A stretch of DNA of 64,000 bases from Rhodovulum bhavnagarense (GTDB lineage: Bacteria; Pseudomonadota; Alphaproteobacteria; Rhodobacterales; Rhodobacteraceae), in the NCBI RefSeq assembly GCF_004343505.1, contig NZ_SLXU01000001.1, forward strand, positions 62,001-126,000. The letters are read 5' to 3'. The notes under the pieces are model-generated. The model had not been told where the DNA came from, did no database searches, and saw only the letters and a list, made by a program, of their open reading frames with translations. Of this stretch, positions 51,557 to 59,943 are shown piece after piece. How positions within the stretch are numbered: the first letter of the stretch is position 1; each line of letters begins with the position of its first letter. Made by a program: the position numbers and the translations under genes.

Positions 51557-52522
51557 TCAGGCAAGAATGGCAAGCCCGAAGAACAGGACCGGGATCAGCC
51601 CCGCATCCCGGTTGGCGCGGAACAGGCGCAGGCAGGTTTCGCCGTCATCGGGATCAAGCTGGGAAAGTTGCCAGTAGAGATGCCCGGCAAAGCCAGCAAC
51701 GCCCAGCAGCCCCACGAACAGACCAGCGCCTGACCCATGCCCGACCAGCGCCGTCATAACCGCAAGGACCATCAGTGCAACCGATAGCAAAAGGAACTGG
51801 TGCAGCCGCAGGTCTGTCAACTCGCCAAACAACAGGGCGGTCGATTTGACCCCGATCAGGGTGTCGTCGTCCTTGTCCTGATGGGCGTAGATCGTGTCGT
51901 AAAAGATCGTCCAGGCAATGCCGGAAGCGTAAAGCAGCAGCGCCGGCCAACCCAGGCTTCCGGTATGCGCAACCCAAAGCAACAGCGCCCCCCAGTTGAA
52001 CGCAAGCCCGAGGAAGACTTGCGGCCAATAGGTAAAACGCTTGGCGAACGGGTAAATCGCCACCAGCGCCAGTGACCCGACGCCCATCGCGATCGCGTTG
52101 GCGTTGAAGGTCAGCAGGATGCCGAGGGCCACCAGCGACTGGATAACCAGCCATGCGATTGCGCCCCGCACACTCACCTGACCCGAGGGAATCGGACGTG
52201 ACCGGGTGCGCGCGACCTTGGCATCGAACTCGCGGTCGGTGATGTCGTTCCAGGTACAGCCTGCCCCCCGCATCAGGAAGGCCCCCGCGGCGGTACCCAC
52301 GATCAACCACAGGTCCAGCCAGAGAAACCCGCTGCTGGCCGCGGCCAGCGTGATCGACCACCAGCAGGGCAACAGCAACAGCCATGTTCCGATCGGCCGG
52401 TCGGCACGGGAAAGCCGCAGGTAGGGGCGTGCCCAGGCGGGCGCGTCGCGGTCTACCCAGTTGCCTTCGTATGCGTCGAAGACCTGGCCTTGCGGCTCTG
52501 GTGTTTCGCCGTTCGCAGGCAT
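51557..52522 (-). CDS. ubiA: 4-hydroxybenzoate polyprenyltransferase
   Basis: A 321-aa integral membrane prenyltransferase for ubiquinone synthesis with about eight helices. Both Asp-rich motifs are intact: N-D-I-T-D-R-E-F-D (prenyl diphosphate/Mg2+) near 93-101 and Y-A-H-Q-D-K-D-D-D near 212-220. R-S-R-P-I-P-S-G follows the first motif. The start at 52522 follows a GGGGGTCAG site; a start at 52537 would overlap the divergent rsmE ATG. The two genes begin 13 bp apart, so each promoter must lie within the other coding region or very near it. Confidence 0.95.
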   Translation of the reverse strand: MPANGETPEPQGQVFDAYEGNWVDRDAPAWARPYLRLSRADRPIGTWLLLLPCWWSITLAAASSGFLWLDLWLIVGTAAGAFLMRGAGCTWNDITDREFDAKVARTRSRPIPSGQVSVRGAIAWLVIQSLVALGILLTFNANAIAMGVGSLALVAIYPFAKRFTYWPQVFLGLAFNWGALLLWVAHTGSLGWPALLLYASGIAWTIFYDTIYAHQDKDDDTLIGVKSTALLFGELTDLRLHQFLLLSVALMVLAVMTALVGHGSGAGLFVGLLGVAGFAGHLYWQLSQLDPDDGETCLRLFRANRDAGLIPVLFFGLAILA

Positions 52523-52535
52523 AAAACTGACCCCC

Positions 52536-53273
52536 ATGAGCGATGTTCGTTTTACAAAAGTCCGGCTCTATGTAGAGCAGCCCTTGGGGGAGGGGCAATC
52601 CGTTCATCTCGCGCGCGAACAGGCGCATTATCTCTTTTCCGTGATGCGGCTTGTGCCGGACGATACGCTGTTGCTGTTCGATGGGCTTAGCGGCGAGTGG
52701 CTGGCCAGGGTGGCAGAGGCCGGTAAACGGAGCGGAACCTTGATCTGTGTCTCGCGGACCCGCCCGCTCCGACCGCCGCCCGATCTTTGGCTCTTTTTCG
52801 CGCCCATCAAAAAGGCGCGTACCGATTTCATCGTGGAAAAGGCCGCCGAACTGGGCGCGGCACGCATCTGCCCGGTTCAGACCGATTTCACCAATGCCGA
52901 GCGCATCCGCCGTGACCGTTTGCAGGCTCATGCGGTCGAGGCGGCGGAACAATGCGGCGGCACCTACGTGCCCGAAGTCGACGACCTGCGACGGCTCGAC
53001 GATGTGCTGGTCCGCTGGCCCGAAGGGCGACAGTTGATGTTCTGTGACGAGACACTGGCGGGCGCGGGCCAAGGTCTGGGCGAGGCACCCGAGGGGGCGC
53101 CCTGGGCGATCCTGATCGGCCCCGAGGGCGGGTTTTCCCCGACTGAAAGGGCACGGCTGCGCGGGTTGCCCTTTGCTCATCCGGTCAGCCTCGGGCCGCG
53201 CGTTTTGCGGGCGGATACCGCAGCGGTGGCCGCGCTGACACTGTGGCAACTGGCATTGGGAGATTGGACATGA
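52536..53273 (+). CDS. rsmE: 16S rRNA m3U1498 methyltransferase
   Basis: A 245-aa SPOUT-class methyltransferase. The C-terminal knot carries G-P-E-G-G-F-S-P-T-E near 190-199 and L-G-P-R-V-L-R-A-D-T-A near 217-227, the S-adenosylmethionine site, and the N-terminal PUA-like part has R-E-Q-A-H-Y-L-F-S-V-M-R. It modifies U1498 in the decoding centre. No ribosome site is visible before the ATG, which fits a leaderless or divergent-promoter start. It overlaps the next gene by ATGA. Confidence 0.95.
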   Translation: MSDVRFTKVRLYVEQPLGEGQSVHLAREQAHYLFSVMRLVPDDTLLLFDGLSGEWLARVAEAGKRSGTLICVSRTRPLRPPPDLWLFFAPIKKARTDFIVEKAAELGAARICPVQTDFTNAERIRRDRLQAHAVEAAEQCGGTYVPEVDDLRRLDDVLVRWPEGRQLMFCDETLAGAGQGLGEAPEGAPWAILIGPEGGFSPTERARLRGLPFAHPVSLGPRVLRADTAAVAALTLWQLALGDWT

Positions 53274-53791
53274 ACCTGATCCGCCCCGAGGCGATGATGG
53301 CGATCATGCGGATGCGCGAATTGCTGGGTGCGCTGGCGATGGTAATCGTGGGGTTGTGGCTTTTCAGCGCCGGTGGCGCCTTTTTCAAGGCGCTGGGGGT
53401 CGGCGTGATCGGCGGAGCGGCCGCAATCGCCTGGGTCGGTTTGCAGCGCATGCGGTTCCGTACCCTCGATGACGGGCCGGGATTCGTGCGCCTCGACGAG
53501 GGGCAGGTGGCCTATTACGGACCGGACAAGGGTGGTTTCGTCGCCCTGAGCGAACTGAACGAAATCACGCTGGTCTTCGACGAGGCCGGCCATCGTTACT
53601 GGCGGCTGGTCCAGTCGCCCCGCGAAAGTGTGACGATCCCGGTCAATGCGCATGGGGCGGCCGCGCTTTACGACGTTTTTGTATCCCTGCCGGGCGCGCG
53701 TGCGGGGGCCTTCCTGACCGCGCTTGACCGCAGGCCGGGGGACGGGGCGATCACGCTATGGCGACGAGAGGCTCGCCTGGCCTTGACTTGA
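53270..53791 (+). CDS. Hypothetical protein with two N-terminal membrane segments
   Basis: A 173-aa protein with two hydrophobic segments (about 16-35 and 41-58). A soluble beta-rich C-terminal part follows, with R-T-L-D-D-G-P-G-F-V-R-L-D-E-G-Q-V and W-R-L-V-Q. It looks like a small PH/bPH-type membrane protein, but I did not recognise a named family. The ATGA overlap with rsmE and the 60-nt gap to gshA place it in an rsmE-x-gshA operon. Confidence 0.8.
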   Translation: MNLIRPEAMMAIMRMRELLGALAMVIVGLWLFSAGGAFFKALGVGVIGGAAAIAWVGLQRMRFRTLDDGPGFVRLDEGQVAYYGPDKGGFVALSELNEITLVFDEAGHRYWRLVQSPRESVTIPVNAHGAAALYDVFVSLPGARAGAFLTALDRRPGDGAITLWRREARLALT

Positions 53792-53851
53792 TCGACCGCC
53801 CGGCGCACCTGTTGCCCCCGACGAGCAGGAACCAAGCGGAGGCCGCGGCCC

Positions 53852-55222
53852 ATGTCCATTCCCCAATCCGGTGGCGGCCCGATCGAGGATCGCGCCCAAC
53901 TGGCCGAGTATCTTGAGGCGGGTTGCAAGCCCAAGGATGATTGGCGCATCGGCACCGAGCACGAGAAATTCGGCTATGACAAGAAGACGTTGCAGCCTAT
54001 CCCCTATGCGGGAGAACGGTCCGTGCTGGCAGTGCTGGAGGGGCTGCGCGTGCGCCATGGCTGGTCACCCGTCCTGGAGGGCGACCACCTGATCGGGCTG
54101 GAAAAGGACGGCGCCAATATCAGCCTTGAACCGGGTGGCCAGTTGGAACTGTCCGGCGCGCCGCTTGAGACGATTCACCAGACCTGCAACGAGGTGAACG
54201 AGCACCTGCGCGAGGTTAAGGATGTGGCCGACGAGATCGGCGTGGGTTTCATCGGGCTGGGGGCCGCGCCGATCTGGGAACACGAGGACATGCCGGTGAT
54301 GCCGAAAGGGCGCTATCGGCTGATGACCGATTACATGGACCGGGTCGGCACCATGGGCAAGACGATGATGTACCGCACCTGCACGGTGCAGGTGAATCTC
54401 GACTTCTCGTCCGAGGCGGACATGGTGAAAAAGCTGCGGGTGGCGCTGGCGCTGCAACCCGTGGCAACCGCGCTGTTCGCCAACTCGCCCTTTTTGGAAG
54501 GAAAGCCTAACGGCCACAAATCCTGGCGAAGCCGCGTTTGGCGCGACCTGGACCCGGCGCGCACGGGCATGTTGCCCTTCGTCTTCGAGGACGGGTTCGG
54601 CTTCGAGCGGTGGGTGGATTACGCGCTCGATGTGCCGATGTATTTCGTCTACCGGGACGGCAGGTATATCGACGCGCTGGGCCAGTCTTTCCGCGATTTC
54701 ATGGCCGGGAAACTGCCCGCGCTGCCGGGCGAGACGCCGACACTGTCGGACTGGGCCGACCACCTGACCACCATCTTCCCCGAGGCGCGGATCAAGAAAT
54801 TCATCGAGATGCGCGGCGCTGATGGCGGGCCGTGGCGGCGGTTGTGCGCGTTGCCGGCCTTCTGGGTGGGGTTGACCTATGACCAGGACGCGCTGGATGC
54901 GGCCTGGGATCTGGTCAAGGGCTGGGATGCCGAAACCCGCGAGCAATGGCGCGTTGCCGCCTCGCGCGACGGTTTGCAGGCCAATGTGGATGGGCGGTCG
55001 ATGCTGTCGCTGGCCGCCGAGGTGGTTTTGATCGCGCGGTCCGGTTTGCGCGCACGGGCGCGTCCCGGCCTGGGCGGCATGGTGCAGGACGAGCGCCATT
55101 TCCTTCACGCGCTGGAGGATTCGATCGAGACCGGCAAGGCCCCCGCTGACGAGTTGCTGGAACAGTACCACGGCGCGTGGGGGGGCGACCTCAGCCGGAT
55201 CTACGAAGAGTTCTGTTACTGA
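53852..55222 (+). CDS. gshA: Glutamate-cysteine ligase
   Basis: A 456-aa enzyme for the first step of glutathione synthesis, of the alphaproteobacterial/plant-type (class 3) group rather than the E. coli type. Visible features: R-I-G-T-E-H-E-K-F near 32-40 for the glutamate/metal site, L-E-P-G-G-Q-L-E-L-S-G near 92-102, M-Y-R-T-C-T-V-Q-V-N-L-D near 174-185 and I-E-M-R-G-A-D-G-G-P-W-R near 318-329. The ATG follows GCGGAGG. Redox/thiol homeostasis next to ubiquinone synthesis and rRNA modification is just gene order, not a shared pathway. Confidence 0.94.
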   Translation: MSIPQSGGGPIEDRAQLAEYLEAGCKPKDDWRIGTEHEKFGYDKKTLQPIPYAGERSVLAVLEGLRVRHGWSPVLEGDHLIGLEKDGANISLEPGGQLELSGAPLETIHQTCNEVNEHLREVKDVADEIGVGFIGLGAAPIWEHEDMPVMPKGRYRLMTDYMDRVGTMGKTMMYRTCTVQVNLDFSSEADMVKKLRVALALQPVATALFANSPFLEGKPNGHKSWRSRVWRDLDPARTGMLPFVFEDGFGFERWVDYALDVPMYFVYRDGRYIDALGQSFRDFMAGKLPALPGETPTLSDWADHLTTIFPEARIKKFIEMRGADGGPWRRLCALPAFWVGLTYDQDALDAAWDLVKGWDAETREQWRVAASRDGLQANVDGRSMLSLAAEVVLIARSGLRARARPGLGGMVQDERHFLHALEDSIETGKAPADELLEQYHGAWGGDLSRIYEEFCY

Positions 55223-55253
55223 ACCCGTTTTGCTTGACGCATGCAGGAAAAGG

Positions 55254-55277
55254 CGGCGGGCAGGGTGCTGCTCGCCG
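55254..55277 (-). terminator. Terminator of the pyrB-plsY operon
   Basis: CGGCGGGCAG (55254-55263) and CTGCTCGCCG (55268-55277) form a 10-bp stem with one G-U pair and a GGTG loop. On the minus strand it is followed by CCTTTTCC, a short U-run. It lies 21 nt past the 58-aa gene and 31 nt past the convergent gshA stop. Confidence 0.65.
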
Positions 55278-55297
55278 TGATGAACGATCTCCGGCCG

Positions 55298-55474
55298 TCA
55301 GCGGAACACGCGGGTTTCGTTGATCCAGTCTACCATCGCCACGTCGAGCCGGCGCAGGATTTCGACCGCCGTTTCGGGGTCGTTGCGATTGACCAGCGCA
55401 TCCAACGCGATCTGGACGCCACGGTGCATTTGCTGGATGCCGTCGCGCGCCTCGCGATTGGCGGAAGGTTTCAT
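55298..55474 (-). CDS. 58-aa conserved-looking small protein after plsY
   Basis: A short gene of 58 codons. It begins M-K-P-S-A-N-R-E-A-R-D-G-I-Q-Q, continues with an acidic/hydrophobic helical part (N-D-P-E-T-A-V-E-I-L-R-R-L-D-V-A-M-V-D-W) and ends N-E-T-R-V-F-R. AGGAACAGGCGAG precedes the ATG, and the ATG overlaps the plsY stop (ATGA), strong evidence for real translation. The product looks soluble and mostly helical. No family recognised. A terminator follows. Confidence 0.75.
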   Translation of the reverse strand: MKPSANREARDGIQQMHRGVQIALDALVNRNDPETAVEILRRLDVAMVDWINETRVFR

Positions 55475-56088
55475 CTCGCCTGTTCCTTTTTGCCGATTTT
55501 CGGTTCGGTCCCGGCGATGAGGCGTCGGATATTGCCGGCATGCCGGATATAGATGAGTACTGCCAGCACCATAGCCAGACCGGCCATCTGGCCATATCCC
55601 AGCACCATCGCCCAGACCGGGGTCAGCGCGGCGGCGACCAGCGCCGATAGCGACGAATACCGCAGTGCCAGCGCCACTGCCAGCCAGGTGCCACAGGCCG
55701 CCAGCCCAACGGGCCAGGCCAACGCCAATGCCGTGCCGAGAAAGGTCGCCACCCCCTTGCCGCCCCGAAATCCTAGGTAGACCGGAAAGAGGTGGCCTAG
55801 AAAGGCCGCCAAACCAGCCAGTTGCGCGGCATCGTCGCCCACCGCGGCACGGGCAATCAGAACCGCGAAACCGCCTTTGCCCGCGTCGAGGATCAGCGTC
55901 AGCAAGGCCGCCGGCTTGTTGCCTGTGCGCAGCACGTTGGTCGCCCCGATATTACCCGACCCGACCTTGCGCAGATCCCCCAGCCCGAAGGCCCGCGCCA
56001 TCACGATGCCGAAAGGCACCGCACCGAGCAGGTAGGCCAGGATCGCCACAAGGCCGAGGATCAGCGGGGAGGTTTCGATCACGGGCAT
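55471..56088 (-). CDS. plsY: Glycerol-3-phosphate acyltransferase (acyl-phosphate dependent)
   Basis: A 205-aa inner-membrane enzyme for the first acylation of glycerol-3-phosphate from acyl-phosphate. The motifs are present: G-S-G-N-I-G-A-T-N-V-L-R near 42-53, G-H-L-F-P-V-Y-L-G-F-R-G-G-K-G-V-A-T near 97-114 and H-A-G-N-I-R-R-L near 183-190. About five to six helices. It starts 3 nt after pyrC and overlaps the 58-aa gene. Confidence 0.96.
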   Translation of the reverse strand: MPVIETSPLILGLVAILAYLLGAVPFGIVMARAFGLGDLRKVGSGNIGATNVLRTGNKPAALLTLILDAGKGGFAVLIARAAVGDDAAQLAGLAAFLGHLFPVYLGFRGGKGVATFLGTALALAWPVGLAACGTWLAVALALRYSSLSALVAAALTPVWAMVLGYGQMAGLAMVLAVLIYIRHAGNIRRLIAGTEPKIGKKEQAR

Positions 56089-56091
56089 GGC

Positions 56092-57369
56092 TCAGCCTTT
56101 CTCGAAGACGGGTTTTCCAGCCACCCAGGTGCCCAGCACATGGCCTTGCATCCTTGCGCCGTCGAAGGGTGTGTTCTTGGATTTCGAACGCAGGCCAAAG
56201 CGGTCCAGCACGAAGGGTGCGTCGGGGTCGAACCAGACCAGATCGGCCGGTGCGCCCGGCGCCAGCCGCCCCGTCGCAAGCCCCAGCCGCCGCGACGGGT
56301 TCAGTGACAGTGCCCGCCACAGACGGGGCAGGGCGATCGCGCCAGCATGGTAAAGCCGCATCGCGGCGGGCAAGAGCGTTTCGAGTGCCACGGCCCCGCT
56401 GGCGGCCTCTTCGTAGGGCAGGCGTTTGGACTCTTCGTCTTGCGGCGTATGCATGGACGAGATCACGTCTATGAGGCCCGAGCCCACCGCCTCGACCATC
56501 GCGAGGCGATCATCCTCGGACCGCAGGGGCGGTTTTACCTTGAAAAAGGTGCGATAATCGCCGACGTCCAGCTCGTTCAGTGTCAGGTGATGGATCGACA
56601 CACCCGCAGTCACGTCGCGCCCGTTCTGCTTGGCGCGTTCCAGCGCGGGCAGGGCGCGCGCCGTGGTGATCTGGTCTGCATGGTATTTCGCACCCGTCAT
56701 TTCCACCAGTGCAAGATCGCGGTCAAGCGCCATGCGCTCGGCCATGGGCGCAACCGCTGGCAACCCGCGCAGCGAGGCGAACTTGCCCGAGGTGGTGCAG
56801 GCCCCCTTGGATAGGCCGGGGTCTTGGGGATGGGCGATCACCAGCGCGCCAAGGCTGCGCGCATAGGTCATCGCGCGGCTCAGAACCTTGGTGTTTTCCA
56901 CCACCCTGTCGCCATCGGTAAAGGCCACGGCCCCCGCGTCCAGCAGGAATCCGATTTCCACCATCTCGCGCCCTTCGCGGCCCTTGGTCAGGGTGGCCAT
57001 GGGCTTGATTCGGACCGGGCTGGCCTCGCGCCCGCGGCGAGTGACGAATTCCAGAACCTCGGGCGTGTCGATGGCGGGGCAGGTATCGGGGCGTGTGACC
57101 ATCGTGGTCACGCCGCCGGCCGCCGCCGCCGCACCTGCCGAGCCAAAGCTTTCCTTGTGCCGCTCGCCCGGCTCGCAGACCTTTACGCCGATATCGACAA
57201 TTCCGGGGGCAAGGCATTTTCCGGCGCAATCGATCTTTGTTTCGGCGGGCGGCGCCTCGCCCGTTCCGATTGCAAGGATTGTCTCGCCCTCTACCAAGAG
57301 CCAGCCGAGCGCGTCGGTTTCGGCCTCGGGGTCGATCAGTCGGGCATTCGTGAAAAGGGTTTTCATCAT
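56092..57369 (-). CDS. pyrC: Dihydroorotase-like protein, metal-ligand-deficient (pseudo-dihydroorotase)
   Basis: A 425-aa amidohydrolase-fold protein of the PyrC/dihydroorotase family. The metal-site D-x-H-x-H after P-G is changed to D59-I-G61-V-K63, so both histidines are lost. Where catalytic dihydroorotases have T-D-H-A-P-H it has S-M-H-T-P-Q, losing the catalytic Asp, and the H-x-E/D ligand region reads I-A-H-P-Q-D. Some aspartate transcarbamoylases need an inactive dihydroorotase partner for assembly; the PyrB gene two positions upstream makes that role likely. A real dihydroorotase would then be elsewhere in the genome. It overlaps the PH-like gene by ATGA. Confidence 0.9.
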   Translation of the reverse strand: MMKTLFTNARLIDPEAETDALGWLLVEGETILAIGTGEAPPAETKIDCAGKCLAPGIVDIGVKVCEPGERHKESFGSAGAAAAAGGVTTMVTRPDTCPAIDTPEVLEFVTRRGREASPVRIKPMATLTKGREGREMVEIGFLLDAGAVAFTDGDRVVENTKVLSRAMTYARSLGALVIAHPQDPGLSKGACTTSGKFASLRGLPAVAPMAERMALDRDLALVEMTGAKYHADQITTARALPALERAKQNGRDVTAGVSIHHLTLNELDVGDYRTFFKVKPPLRSEDDRLAMVEAVGSGLIDVISSMHTPQDEESKRLPYEEAASGAVALETLLPAAMRLYHAGAIALPRLWRALSLNPSRRLGLATGRLAPGAPADLVWFDPDAPFVLDRFGLRSKSKNTPFDGARMQGHVLGTWVAGKPVFEKG

Positions 57370-57797
57370 GCGGTTCCCCGGCTTGTCTCGATCCGTGCGC
57401 GCACTGTCTCGGGATCGGCAAGAAACTTGACCAGGTGCTTGTCACCCGTCAGCGTCACCACCTGCACCGCGCTGCCCAGCTTCCGGGTAAGGCGGATCTT
57501 GTCCAGCGCCACGCGGCGCCCGCCGGGGCCCAGAAGGGCGCGGTCGGTCAGCGTCCAGACCACGGCCAGTTCCTCTTTCATCAGGTAGGCCCCGCGCAGG
57601 CCCACGCCCAGAACCGCGGCCACGATCCCCACCCAGGGATGGGGATTGCCGGTCAGGGCCAGGATGGCGCTGGCCGCCAGGCCGCCGACAAAGGCCAGCA
57701 GGATATGTGCCCTGACATACGTCGCGCGGTCGGGGAAAAAGCGGACGAGGGCGGCTTCGCCCGGTTCGGGGGGCGTCTGCGTCGCAGGATCAAACAT
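57366..57797 (-). CDS. Small two-helix membrane protein with PH-like domain
   Basis: A 143-aa protein: two hydrophobic segments (about 29-48 and 52-70, [12 protein letters not shown] and [11 protein letters not shown]) and a C-terminal ~70 residues of alternating strands ([18 protein letters not shown]) resembling a bacterial PH fold. It sits between pyrB (8-nt overlap) and pyrC (4-nt overlap), so it is co-translated with pyrimidine genes though nothing suggests a pyrimidine role. No family name assigned. Confidence 0.82.
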   Translation of the reverse strand: MFDPATQTPPEPGEAALVRFFPDRATYVRAHILLAFVGGLAASAILALTGNPHPWVGIVAAVLGVGLRGAYLMKEELAVVWTLTDRALLGPGGRRVALDKIRLTRKLGSAVQVVTLTGDKHLVKFLADPETVRARIETSRGTA

Positions 57798-58749
57798 TCA
57801 GGCTCTCCCGCCCCGCGCGCGCGGTTCGCAGGTTACGGGCCAGCAGGTCCATCGCGGCCATGCGCACCGCCACGCCCATTTCCACCTGTTCCTGGATCAC
57901 GCTGCGGTTGATGTCATCGGCGAGCGTACCGTCGATTTCCACGCCCCGGTTCATCGGGCCGGGATGCATCACGATCGCGTCGTCCGCGGCATGGGCCAGT
58001 TTTTCGGCATCCAGCCCGTAGCGATGGAAATACTCCCGCTCCGAGGGGATGAAGCCGCCATCCATCCGTTCCTTTTGCAGGCGCAGCATCATCACCACGT
58101 CGGCGCCGGCCAAGCCCTCTTTCATGTCGTCATAGACTTCGACACCGAATTCTGTCGCCTTGGCCGGGATCAGCGTGGGCGGACCGACCAGGCGCACCCG
58201 GTTCTCCATCTTGCCCAGAAGAAGGATGTTCGACCGCGCCACGCGCGAATGCGCAATGTCGCCGCATATCGCGATGGTCAGCCGGTGCAGCCGTCCCTTG
58301 GCCCGGCGGATTGTCAGCGCATCCAGCAGTGCCTGGGTGGGATGCTCATGCCGCCCGTCGCCCGCGTTCAGAACCGCGCAATTGACCTTTTGCGCCAAGA
58401 GGTCCACCGCCCCCGAATTCGGATGCCGCACAACCAACAGGTCGGGGTGCATCGCGTTCAGCGTCAGCGCGGTGTCGATCAGCGTCTCACCCTTTTTTAT
58501 GCTGGACGCCTGCATCGCCATGTTCATCACATCCGCGCCCAACCGCTTGCCCGCGATTTCGAAACTGGCCTGCGTGCGGGTAGAGGCCTCGAAGAACATG
58601 TTGATCTGGGTCATGCCCGCCAGCACGTCGCTGTGCTTTTGCGGGCTGCGGTTAAGGTCGACATACTCGTCGGCCAGATCCAGGATGGTAAGGATTTCGT
58701 CGGGCTTCAGCGGTTCGATGCCCAGCAGATGGCGCGCGCGGAATGTCAT
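57790..58749 (-). CDS. pyrB: Aspartate carbamoyltransferase catalytic subunit
   Basis: A 319-aa enzyme that condenses carbamoyl phosphate and aspartate in pyrimidine synthesis. The carbamoyl-phosphate motif F-F-E-A-S-T-R-T near 51-58 and H-P-T-Q-A-L-L-D near 136-143 are intact, along with L-Q-K-E-R near 230 and H-P-G-P-M-N-R-G near 266. The ATG at 58749 has GGAGG 4 nt upstream; the extension to 58854 is not coding. No pyrI is present. First gene of pyrB - PH-like - pyrC - plsY - small gene. It is divergent from the uracil-DNA glycosylase gene. Confidence 0.96.
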   Translation of the reverse strand: MTFRARHLLGIEPLKPDEILTILDLADEYVDLNRSPQKHSDVLAGMTQINMFFEASTRTQASFEIAGKRLGADVMNMAMQASSIKKGETLIDTALTLNAMHPDLLVVRHPNSGAVDLLAQKVNCAVLNAGDGRHEHPTQALLDALTIRRAKGRLHRLTIAICGDIAHSRVARSNILLLGKMENRVRLVGPPTLIPAKATEFGVEVYDDMKEGLAGADVVMMLRLQKERMDGGFIPSEREYFHRYGLDAEKLAHAADDAIVMHPGPMNRGVEIDGTLADDINRSVIQEQVEMGVAVRMAAMDLLARNLRTARAGRESLNV

Positions 58750-58852
58750 GGGGCCTCCGACCTGATCGCCCCGCTTATAGAAAGCGGGCCGGTCGCGGGC
58801 AAGGGAGCGTTGGCCATTGCCGTGCCCGGCCGCGCGGCCTAGCCTGTGCGGC

Positions 58853-59689
58853 ATGGAGTCGGTACTGGATCATCACGATGCGCTGGCGCTTTTGACGTGG
58901 CAGGTCGAACTTGGCGCGACCGAGGCGATTTGTGATGCGCCGGTCAACCGCTACGAGATGGCAACGGAATCCTCCGCGGCCATGGCGCCCGACCGGCCTG
59001 CCGCCCCCCCCGCTGTTCCCCCCCGTCCTGTCGCAGCCCCTGTAACGCCGCCCGCCGCCCCCGGCATCGATCCCGTTGCGGTGGCTCGCCAGGCCGCCGC
59101 CGCGGCCAGGGATCTCGGCGAGTTGCGAGAGGCGATGGCGGCATTCGAATTCTGCGATCTCAGGCTAGGCGCGCGCAACCTGGTCTTTGCCGATGGAAAC
59201 CCGCGCGCGCGCGTTATGGTGATCGGCGAGGCGCCCGGGCGCGACGAGGACATTCAAGGCAAGCCTTTCGTCGGTCGCGCGGGGCAGTTGCTTGACCGGA
59301 TGTTCGCGGCCATCGGTATGGGCCGGGCCATGTCCGATGGTGCGCGCGCGGATGGTGCGCGCGCGATTTATATTACCAACGTCCTGCCCTGGCGCCCACC
59401 GCAGAACCGCGATCCAAAGCCCGACGAAGTGGCGATGCTCTTGCCTTTCGTGCAGCGTCATGTCGAACTGGCAAGCCCCGATATCCTGGTGCTTATGGGT
59501 AATATTTCCTGCAATGCGCTGCTGGGGCGCAAGGGCATCACCCGTTTGCGCGGCCAGTGGGCCGAGGTGCTGGGCAGGCCGGCGCTGCCGATGTTCCACC
59601 CGGCATACCTGTTGCGCAATCCCCATGCCAAGCGCGAGGCTTGGCATGATCTCTTGATGTTGCAGGCCAGGTTGCGAGAACTCGCATGA
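58853..59689 (+). CDS. Uracil-DNA glycosylase, family-4-like, without Fe-S cysteines
   Basis: A 278-aa glycosylase of the UDG superfamily. Motif [10 protein letters not shown] with G-K-P-F-V-G-R-A-G is at 125-144 and motif [10 protein letters not shown] at 249-256. Family-4 enzymes normally bind a 4Fe-4S cluster through a C-x2-C near the start of the domain, a Cys in K-C-R-P-P and a Cys about 15 later. Here the first region has one Cys (C101), the second reads W-R-P-P-Q-N-R and the third is L-L-P-F, so the cluster is probably absent. Residues 40-75 are a Pro/Ala-rich linker. A 15-bp tandem duplication encodes D-G-A-R-A twice at 162-171. Confidence 0.88.
   Translation: MESVLDHHDALALLTWQVELGATEAICDAPVNRYEMATESSAAMAPDRPAAPPAVPPRPVAAPVTPPAAPGIDPVAVARQAAAAARDLGELREAMAAFEFCDLRLGARNLVFADGNPRARVMVIGEAPGRDEDIQGKPFVGRAGQLLDRMFAAIGMGRAMSDGARADGARAIYITNVLPWRPPQNRDPKPDEVAMLLPFVQRHVELASPDILVLMGNISCNALLGRKGITRLRGQWAEVLGRPALPMFHPAYLLRNPHAKREAWHDLLMLQARLRELA
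59336..59365 (+). repeat. 15-bp tandem duplication inside the uracil-DNA glycosylase gene
   Basis: GATGGTGCGCGCGCG occurs twice in direct succession (59336-59350 and 59351-59365). It keeps the reading frame and adds five residues (D-G-A-R-A) in the loop before the strand I-Y-I-T-N. The alternating GC tract is a plausible slippage site. Confidence 0.85.
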
Positions 59690-59943
59690 GCAGACCGGCA
59701 AGGGCGTTGCGCGTGCCACCGGGGGCGGCGGGGTGCGGTGTTACACGCCCCGGACGGGTTGGATGAGGTCACCCCGATCGCCCGTTCGGCAGGGGATGTT
59801 TGATCGGACAGCCCGTCTTTCGCGTCCGGCCGCGGCTTGCTGTTCGCGGTCATTTCCATGATAGCTGGGGCTGGGGTCGGCTTTGAAACGGCCGAGTCGC
59901 CGCCATGCCCCGTTATCCACCGGGGCGAGATCGGGGAGGACAG

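Noticed and set aside
59690-59943. Gap before moaB examined for a gene or riboswitch (a molybdenum-cofactor element was considered)
   Set aside because: No strong stems with conserved loops and no ORF with a start signal were seen; nothing is claimed.
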